From positions 41,443,623 to 41,507,622 of the forward strand of contig CM038714.1 in assembly GCA_021613375.1 (NCBI GenBank): DNA of 64,000 nt, given 5' to 3'. Shown piece by piece: positions 55,720 to 64,000 of this stretch. The notes beneath the pieces are model-generated. The model saw only the letters and a program-made list of their open reading frames with translations. It ran no database searches and was not told the DNA's origin. Both the position numbers and the translations under genes were made by a program. How positions within the stretch are numbered: the stretch's first letter is position 1; every line of letters starts with the position of its first letter. The stretch comes from Megaleporinus macrocephalus. Taxonomy: Eukaryota; Chordata; Actinopteri; Characiformes; Anostomidae.

Positions 55720-57537
55720 CAGAATACCTGAATGCCAGCATCAGCAATGAATGAACCCCAAAGTAAATTCACTAATAAGTGAAGGTGGCTGGGGCGTCTG
55801 GATACTTTTAGACAGTCAGTGCTGTTTTCCCAGACATGGATTAAGCCTAATCTTGGATCAAGATGCAGTACCAGTTATAAATGTCCTTTGGCAAGTATGT
55901 TTTAGTCTTGTATTAAGTTTAATCTGCATCTAGGAATAACTAGCTCATAATGTATTTCAGTGGCACATGGTTACAAAGGTAGATGAGTGCCATTTGTTTG
56001 AACTGTTGCTCTAGAGTTACTTAGGCTTACTGTAGGCTTTGAGTAGAGCAAATAACTTAATAATTAAGTGATGGCAAATTAGTGACTGCAGAATGTCTTG
56101 TCTAACCGGGAGTAGAGTTCTTGTATACAGACCTTAGCAATCCTGTGAAATGCCATAGTAACTGCATGGCATTCTCAAATCCCTTAAGGTGTAACTTGCT
56201 GAGTGTAACTTATAAATTAAAGAAATAAATGGATGAGTGTTAGAAGGGTGAGGTAGAGGAGTGCTAACGATATAGAGAAATGGCTAGGGCTCCTATAGCA
56301 GCTCCTGTAGAGGAGGGGTCAGTGTATAATATATAGATTCTGTAGGCCTGTGGAGCCTAGTGGTGTGGCAGTCTACACTGATGACATCACAAAGGCCCAT
56401 AAGTAACAGACTGCAGTTGTCCTTATGTTCAGAGAAGAAAAACAACAAGACAAATGAGCCAGAGTAAAAGAGAAGAGAACTTTCTAGAATCTTTTAAAGA
56501 CCAAACACAGGTATAACACGTTTGTCCATGTTTGTCCAGCCTGTGTGCTCTTACATCTGGCTGCACTTATAACATCACAAAGGCCTACGAGTAGCAGGCT
56601 GCATTGATGACGTCACAGTGGCCCTTAAATAACATGCTGCTCTTATGACATCACAACAATTCACAAATAACATGCAGAACTGATGACATCACAATGGCCT
56701 ATTGGTAACTGGCGGCACTGACGACATCAGAAATGTCCATTTGAGGCTGGTAGTATCTCAACCACAATGAACATTCCATATTAAAGGGGAACAAGCTTGT
56801 TTCTCTGTTACAAGGTGATGTCATCTCGCAAGACAATCCCTATTGGTCACCTACTAGCAGGCACAAAGAACTAAAAACGTTCTGTCTAGCTTGTGATCTT
56901 GTAAAGAGTGCAACTCTGGCAGTTGACCAATCAGAGTATACTGGGATCATTGGGGGTAGTGGAAGCTTTAAGACACAGGAGCTCAAACAGAGCATGCACA
57001 TCTATTCTAGTAGAACCAAAAGAAGATTATAAGCATTAAAAATGAGCTTAACAGCCCCCCGTCAAACTTTCATGAAACAATCAGCAATAATAAAAGATAT
57101 CATAAGACTTAAGTCATAAATCTTAGAAAGACGTGTGTTATGTTTGGTTGCTGTGGCTTAAAAGCTGTACGAGGAGCAGCACTTCAGTGTATCCGGTGTA
57201 TCCCAGATCAGTGACAGATCAATAAGTGAATATTCAAAGAATCTGTGCATAACGTCTGTGTGGTATATTTATATCACTACTGTTTTGTATACTCATTTTT
57301 ATGAGGGGACGGTTTGTATGGTACGTGAGTGCTGCTGCTTTAAGTGTGTGTATATACAGTCTACACGTGTCTTCACTATGCTGTGTGCTGAGTGTGTACA
57401 TTTCTAAGTTTGGGAGTGTGCGTATGTGTGGTGTAAGAAAGGAGGTCAGATTCAGCTGTGATGCTGTTGGGATTCCTGCACATGCCTGTTTAGGGAGCTC
57501 AGGCCGAGACAGCTGGCCATGGCTTTCATTCAGCAGC

Positions 57538-57540
<3 letters not shown>

Positions 57541-57570
<30 letters not shown>
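57541..57570. repeat. (TC)n microsatellite
   Basis: About 15 TC units; a homopurine/homopyrimidine tract. Confidence 0.95.
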
Positions 57571-57574
<4 letters not shown>

Positions 57575-58069
57575 CATGCAGCCAAATAACAATGTTACAG
57601 TGTTGGTAGCTGAAAAGTAGCCTATGATATCATGCTTTGACACAAAAATGACTATCTTTGTACCTTGTACCTATCTCTCCCACTCACCAACATGATAAGT
57701 ACAGGATGCGGTCAGCAGCTCCCACTAAAGAAGCTTTGTTTTTGCAATAAACATGACCTTTCAACAGCCGTTTTGTTTTCTTAGTGTTTAATATAACAAC
57801 TTATATATACACTGTGAAAAGTTATAAAGTATTTTGGCCACAGGATCATAACCACAACATACCTTCAGCTGTACTCCTGCATTTATAACATCTATTTATT
57901 TGTTTATTGATTGATTTAGGATTAATTACAAAACTCAAAGATGTAGCCTGGAGCATCTGTGATTGGCCAGGAAGTTCACACCATACAAAAGTCATTGGTC
58001 ATTTGTCATTTGCATATATAGTACCACTTAAACATCAAATGTTGCAATAACAAGTAATAACTATACTAG

Positions 58070-58072
<3 letters not shown>

Positions 58073-58155
<83 letters not shown>
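58073..58155. repeat. (TA)n microsatellite
   Basis: About 41 TA units, similar in length to the tract at 38.7 kb. Confidence 0.96.
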
Positions 58156-58159
<4 letters not shown>

Positions 58160-58185
58160 GGACATTTTCTTATTATTAGATATTT

Positions 58186-58465
58186 GTTATATATTTTATA
58201 TTTTGTTCATTGATCTAGTTGTATATGATTTTTTGAGATCAAGAAAGAAGCAGTTGTGCCGTCTGTGTGGAGAGGCGTGGTTACAATCAAATTGTAAGTT
58301 GCTTCACAGACGAGCATCTGCCAAATGTCATGAAGGTTCTACCCCCCCCCCTTCCCCCCTTATTGCTTAGTAGCAGCACAACATTTTACACACACAGAGC
58401 CAATAGTGTCCAAGGTAACCTGATAAAAGACTTATGAAGTAAAATACACTAAATTGACTAAATTT
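58186..58465 (+). repeat. Duplicated block, copy 1
   Basis: From ATATTTGTTATATATTTT..., TTCATTGATCTAGTTGTATA through a poly-C run to CTGATAAAAGACTTATGAAG and AAATACACTAAATTGA. The same order of motifs recurs at 59970-60300. Confidence 0.85.
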
Positions 58466-58490
58466 AATTTAATTTAATTTAATATATATA

Positions 58491-58499
58491 TATATATAT

Positions 58500-58539
<40 letters not shown>

Positions 58540-58540
58540 A
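58491..58540. repeat. (TA)n / (TTTA)n low-complexity run
   Basis: TA repeats passing into TTTA units just after duplicated block copy 1. Confidence 0.9.
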
Positions 58541-59175
58541 CAACAATTAACAGATATAGTACAGATAACAATTAAAAGCTCCCACAGTGTCAACTCCTCA
58601 GGCTTGAATTCTCTTGGATCTCTACCTTCATGAATCAGTTATCCATCTCTTATACTTTTCTAGTATAGATTTAACGTGTGCATGTCCACATTGGCTGCTT
58701 TTTGTGCTACCGTGTTTCCTACCGCCGTATAAAAGAAGCTTTATGCTGTTTTTTTTTTTATTGAGTGAGCTTATGTGCATGTTGTGAACAGAATTAGCAA
58801 TATACCAGCTTGTTACTGATTTCTTTTTCATCAAAGCAACAATAAAAGATTTTTAGTCTTTTCTTAAAAAGACATATGAGTTTAGGTATGAAAATAAATG
58901 TGGCAATAACTTTGAGAAATCACAGAAACAGTAGACTGAAAAACAGAAGCAGATGCCTTTTTTGGACCATAGGGGTTAAACTGTGCTAGACATTTTGGGG
59001 AAATGGGAGTCCTGTGGGAATCATGCCTTCCTGGTTAACCTCTGACTTTGTGGTGGAAACGATCTAAACACAAAATGAGAGGTCAGCACCTCTCCGTAAA
59101 CTAAACATTACGGGAATGCCAGCAATAAAGCTCGCCGTGTGAAGAGACTTTTAGAACATATTTAAAATCCAGTGC

Positions 59176-59177
<2 letters not shown>

Positions 59178-59206
<29 letters not shown>

Positions 59207-59207
59207 G
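59178..59207. repeat. (TA)n microsatellite
   Basis: About 14 TA units. Confidence 0.95.
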
Positions 59208-59969
59208 TCATATGTAACATTTTCCCCAGTCAAATTGTTGGTTTTCTTAACACATGCTCTACAAAGAACACACAATACTCGACATGTTTAATATAGCATG
59301 TATTTTCAGTATGTTATGTTCATAGAATGCCTTTATGTACACTTAGAACATCAGCAAAACCATAATTTAACCAGGTGTGAAATTTCTGCATACCACTGCA
59401 TACCACTAATAATACATATATACAGATTAGGCCACGATGACTCGTTCTTCATTCTCTTACTAGTAAGAATGTGTCCTGCTTTCTCAGGAATTTTTTTAAA
59501 GCTTGGCTTGCAGTACATATTTAAACTGCATGAACTGCTGTGAACTAGGATCGGAAGCTTCTGTGCAAAACTGACATATTACACTTTCCCACAGTGCATG
59601 TGTGTGTGATGGTCTTGACCACACAGATTTCATACCCATCAGCTCTATGACGCTCACAAAACCTCAAACTATTGTATGCCTTCATTTGCCAACAATAATC
59701 CCATGCATTCTGGTGACAAAAAAGTACATACAGACTGCTCTCCAGCACTCAGATCATATATAACCTATGACCTAATTACATCCAGTGCAGCCACCGAAAG
59801 ACATAGCATTGCAGATGTTCTTAACCTCTTTTCAGAAACTACATCTGTGCTGGGTCCTCAGTTAAACTGTGTATTGTCATGTTTACAGTTATTAATAGAA
59901 TATATCTGTATGATGCAAATGCTTCTTTGTAGGTTAACAAGAAAGTAAACATTGAAGTTTATCTTATTT

Positions 59970-60300
59970 TCATATATTTGTTATATATTTTCATATTTTG
60001 TTCATTGATCTAGTTGTATATGATTTTTTAATCGAGGTTGGGCAAGACAATAATAAAAATAATCAAGTTATAAGTTACTTTACAGAAGAGCATCTGCTAA
60101 ATGCCATGAATGTAAATGGAATCAATGTGTGAATTGTTTTCACAGCAGGGGGTTCTAATACTACCCCCCCCCACACACACACACACACTTTCACCCCTTA
60201 GTAGCAGCTCAACACAACATTTTACACACACAGAGCTAATAGTTTCCTAGGTAACCTGATAAAAGACTTACGAAGTAAAATACACTAAATTGATTATATT
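59970..60300 (+). repeat. Duplicated block, copy 2
   Basis: Second copy of the 58186-58465 sequence, with a poly-C and (CA)n run in the same place (about 60165-60190) and CTGATAAAAGACTTACGAAG at its right end. Direct orientation, 1.78 kb from copy 1. Confidence 0.85.
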
Positions 60301-60317
60301 AATTGACTATATTACCT

Positions 60318-60793
60318 AAAGGGAATCTATAATGCTCATTTTCAGTTATCATAATTTTATTTTTGAGGACGACTAGAATAGACTTGCATGCTTCAGTTTT
60401 CCCATTTGTCTTATACTGTACACCTGTGTTCACCCTCGTTGTGCACCTGTGTGTTTAAGGTCTGACTTTCGATGAGCCTAGTGTGCTCTAATTGGTCAAC
60501 AGCCAAAGCAGTTCTGCCCATGCAGTAGTTTCTGAGTGTTGTGTGAATATGTACCAAGCTTACCGACAGGCGAGCAAAAAGGATCGATGTTACAAGATGA
60601 CATCATCTTGTGACAAAGCAAAAAGCTGGAATTCCAGCATTTTCAGGCAGATGAGAAATGTAGTTCCTGTGGGAGGAAAGATTCTCCCTCTGGTGTAATA
60701 AATGTACAGACTGTTTACATGCACAAACAGCTACAAATCACACTAAAGAAGGCGAGAAGGGGAAACGATGGAAAAGCATAATAGGTTCCCTTT
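60318..60793. mobile_element. MITE with AAAGGGAACCTATTATGC termini
   Basis: Left end AAAGGGAATCTATAATGCTC; right end (other strand) AAAGGGAACCTATTATGCTT. 476 bp, non-coding. Sequences with AAAGGTCCCATAT-type ends at about 36483 are probably a relative. Confidence 0.75.
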
Positions 60794-62502
60794 AAAAGTA
60801 TACAAGTTGATTTGCATTTTACTGATTTAATGTAGAAAGAGGCTAAACATATATTGCTGGTCATATACACTGATGATTTGTTTTTCTAACAGTGTTTGTC
60901 ATTATTTATTTAATCAAATAATTAATTTTTTTAAATCAATTTTTTTGGTCATTAGAAAAATTAGGCTGTTTTATATTATATATAATTGTATATGGGTCAG
61001 CATAAACATATATGTGTATGAATCACCTCTGTTCTGATTGGCCACCTGCATATTTTGTGTCATACTTAAACCTGCAGCAAGAATACAAGGGGATATACTG
61101 CAGTAGGCTGAACAGATGATAAATATACATTTGTATAACAAATATACACAAAATGAATTTAAAATGTGGTTTATTCACAGTTCAGTTTCCATGTACAGAC
61201 TGGGTATTGAATGGTATGTCTTTGAAACTAATGTTTAAATCAATGGTTTATTTAAATAGCGGTAGATATAGGCCTTCATAGAAACACCTTATGAGAAACA
61301 TAATATTTTACTTTTTAAAATGTCCTTTAAAAACAATGCTAAACGAAGAGAAGATGCTGAGATGGACGCTAGTAGCCACTCCAGGCTCCAGCGTGTCAGT
61401 GTTTCTGGCCCTTTTCGACTGCCCTGGTATTTCCTGTCTCGAAAGTATGACAGATATGGTACATAAACGTTATGTTTCTCAAGCACAGCTTCCTGGACTC
61501 CCTCCACATGGCCTAGTTTATCCAGGCAGAGGATGCTCCAGCTCAACATGATCGAATGCTGTTTAGATGTGAATGCAGACCACCTCTCAGCCTTCACATG
61601 CAGGCCAGACTGAGTTGAGAGGTGCAGCTGTTGATCCACATTAAGCATTCGAGAGTTTGTAACTAATGTTTTAATAGTATAAGAATAATTTGGTCCTCAT
61701 TCTGTGGAACTGTAGCTTTCAAAGAATTAAATAATCTTTAAAGTACAGCACTGTGCAAACCTCAGAGACCATGTTTCTGATGGGATTTGATATAGGATGA
61801 TCCAGCAGTGAAAACAAAAAGGAAAAATGAAAGTATTCAAAAGTAGAGTTCTAAAATGATTAAAAGATGTAGAGCAATTAAGCTTCACTCTTGCTTCAGA
61901 TCTAAAATCTGTCTATCCTTCCACTGTGAGAAGACAACTCAACACTATGAGTCTGAAGTATTATTCGAGGGATAAATACTAGAGGGGGAAATGTTGCCAT
62001 TTGAGTGGTTCCTGATGAAATCTGTGGATTCATTTAGTCTGGATTCTGGATCTGAATAAATTACCTTCTATACATCCCCAAAATCAGAGCTCCCTCACCT
62101 CAGTGATGTAATAACAAAATCAGCTGAAGCTAAGGTTGGCTTTCTATTCTCCAGCTTCTTGTTCAAATGTTCCAGTTCCACCTTAAATGGTGCTGTAGTT
62201 ACATTCTGGTGTTTGAAGCCTCTGCACCATCTAAGATGGAATGAGAACATTTGAACAAGAAGCTGGCGAATAGGAAGCCTACTTTAGCTTCAACAGAACC
62301 CCTTTTTGTGAGCTGAAGACCAACCAATGAAGTTGGATTTGACCCAGTTCTTTTGTCCTCCAGGTCTACAGCAATCCAGAATATTGTTGGTGATGGGCAA
62401 ATGACAAGAAGTAGGAGAATAAAATCAAAAGTGCTTCACACAAGGCAGTGTGTTTTGATAAGCTGAATGAACCCTCTTTACTAGCCTAACGCTAGTCTGT
62501 TT

Positions 62503-63127
62503 GACTGTAGTTCATCTGATTCACTGCATACGTTGTTTATCCCCTTTTCATCCTGTTCTTTAATTATCAGGATCCCAACAGGACCACCATAGAGTAGGTA
62601 CTATTAGGGAGGTGGATTCATCTTAGCACTGTAGTGAGTGACACTGATGTGGAAGTGGTGTGCTAGTGTGTGTTGTGCTGGTATGAGTGCATCAGACACA
62701 TCAGTACTTCTGGAGGTTTTAAACATGTGTCACTGCTGGACTTAAAATAGTCCACCAACCAGCAACACCCAGCCAACAGTATCCTGTGGGTAGCATCCTG
62801 TGTTACTGATGAAGGACTAGAGGAACACAAACTGCGCAGCAACTGATGAAATACTGTCTCTGACTTTACGTCTGCACAGTGGAACCGCAAGATAGATGTG
62901 TCTAATAGAGTGGACAGTGACTGGACTGCTGTGTCTGGTCCACTCGTACCAGCACAACACACACAAACACACCACCACCACCATGTCAGTATCACAGCAG
63001 CACTGAGAATGACCCACCCTCCCAAATAATATCTGCTCTGTGGTGGTCCTGTTGGGGGTAATGATAATTGAAGAACAGCGTGAAAGCGGGATAACAAAGT
63101 ATACTGAGAAACAGATGGACTACAGTC
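62503..63127. mobile_element. Palindromic element with inverted repeats of about 130 bp
   Basis: The left arm (from GACTGTAGTTCATCTG through CCAACAGGACCACCA to GTGGATTCATCTTAGCACTG) matches the reverse complement of the right arm (ending CAGATGGACTACAGTC at 63127). About 625 bp. The core also has internal inverted phrases (TGTGCTGGTATGAGTG versus CACTCGTACCAGCACA). ORFs inside are shadows of this repeat. Confidence 0.8.
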
Positions 63128-64000
63128 TGGAAGTGTAGAACTACAAAGTGTACCTGTATTGTAAATGGAACTGGACAAGGGATGTAGGGACAAGTAGGCA
63201 GCTGATTGGTGTACATCAGACCTCTTCTGATCGAACGAATCCAGATTAAATAGGGCTTCAGTTTGCGATTAACCATGAAAGCACAAAATGCAACCAACTT
63301 CTAAGACTGAACTTTAGAGGTGTGGATGCCCACAGTTGAAAATCAAAGTAAGGCGAAAGCAAAGGTTGAACACACCGAATACTGAAATGAATCACATGTT
63401 GATATAATTAGAGACACATTCAGTTATATGTTTTTCAAGCTGAACCATGAATAGCTTGTATTTATTGATAACTCTGACTGATAATTTAATTAAAAAAGTT
63501 TTGCCTCTTACTTTGATTGTGGACTTTTACTATCTAAGTAAGAAACGTGCCAAAAAATGTGCTTTTGGTTTCTACTTTTGATGTTAAGTCAATACTGTGC
63601 ATATAATAGCTAAAGATTAATATTACAAATGAATTTTTTGAACAGTAGTAGCAAAGAATAGGCAGTGAAAGATGGTGTAATGTCCACTGCGTGCATCATT
63701 TAGTAGGGTATAGGGGAATTACTTTGTGGTAAGTGCTCTGAAAGAACAGCCACTGCAGCCGAGAAGCTGATTGGTTCTTATTTTCTGTGGTTTCACTGAG
63801 AAGAGAACTTCCTAAGCTGACCTCTTCCTGGTATCGTGCCGTCCACAACAAAACGACACAGGCTGCACCGCTGCACGACAACACTGCTGTTTTCAGGGTT
63901 TCTTTGAGAAAAACAAAACCGTGTTGGATGTATTCTAATAATAAATAAACATACTGTTTAATTGCAATGAATACTATATAAAAATTATATATAAAAACTA

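Larger units (their letters stand above)
47461..64000. other. Upstream of the cass4 SH3 exon: first intron and/or intergenic DNA
   Basis: About 16.5 kb in which no exon can be assigned. It contains the repeats listed separately (Tc1-like 50.35-51.53, SINE 53.18-53.44, (TG)n, (TC)n, (TA)n, duplicated block 58.19/59.97, MITE 60.32-60.79, palindromic element 62.50-63.13). The cass4 first exon and promoter should be here or beyond the window. Confidence 0.7.

Noticed and set aside
62663..63297. 176- and 101-codon minus-strand ORFs
   Set aside because: They lie within or across the palindromic repeat and have no domain.

Overview
This window is vertebrate nuclear DNA, almost certainly from a teleost fish. 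The coding sequence is split into many short exons with GT/AG introns. The two proteins that can be assembled are vertebrate families. The non-coding DNA is AT-rich and full of teleost-style repeats: hAT and Tc1 fragments, MITEs, a tRNA-type SINE and long (TA)n tracts. A palindromic repeat at 62.5-63.1 kb resembles one I associate with otophysan fishes (characins, catfishes, cyprinids); this is a weak hint to the lineage.

Two genes lie in tandem on the minus strand. (1) fam120a (constitutive coactivator of PPAR-gamma-like protein 1, also called OSSA) spans 33,897 down to 1,465. All 17 coding exons can be assembled with compatible splice phases (3,135 nt, 1,044 residues plus stop). The first 1.46 kb of the window is its probable 3' UTR. 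(2) cass4 (Cas scaffolding family member 4, HEPL) spans 47,460 down to 40,451. Five coding exons are clear and one 33-nt microexon is probable, together giving 771 residues. The short first coding exon, which should carry the start codon, is not identified; it must lie above 47.5 kb.

Layout: 1-1.46 kb fam120a 3' UTR; 1.46-33.9 kb fam120a exons and introns; about 33.4-34.3 kb GC-rich first exon and probable promoter; 34.3-40.4 kb intergenic, with repeats and an 82-bp (TA)n tract; 40.4-47.5 kb cass4; 47.5-64 kb presumed cass4 5' intron or upstream DNA, made of repeats with no exon that can be assigned. The two products are not known to share a pathway, although both link to Src-family kinase signalling (FAM120A as an oxidative-stress Src activator scaffold, CASS4 as a focal-adhesion docking protein). 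In human the two genes sit on different chromosomes, so their adjacency here reflects the fish lineage.

No undescribed biological system is evident. The most informative non-genic signals are a hAT-type MITE family with three perfect 8-bp target duplications, whose inverted copies bracket fam120a exons 5-7; a SINE with a 10-bp target duplication; a MITE nested in a Tc1-like remnant; local segmental duplications; and two splice-site ambiguities (a tandem acceptor in fam120a and a frame-changing alternative donor in cass4).
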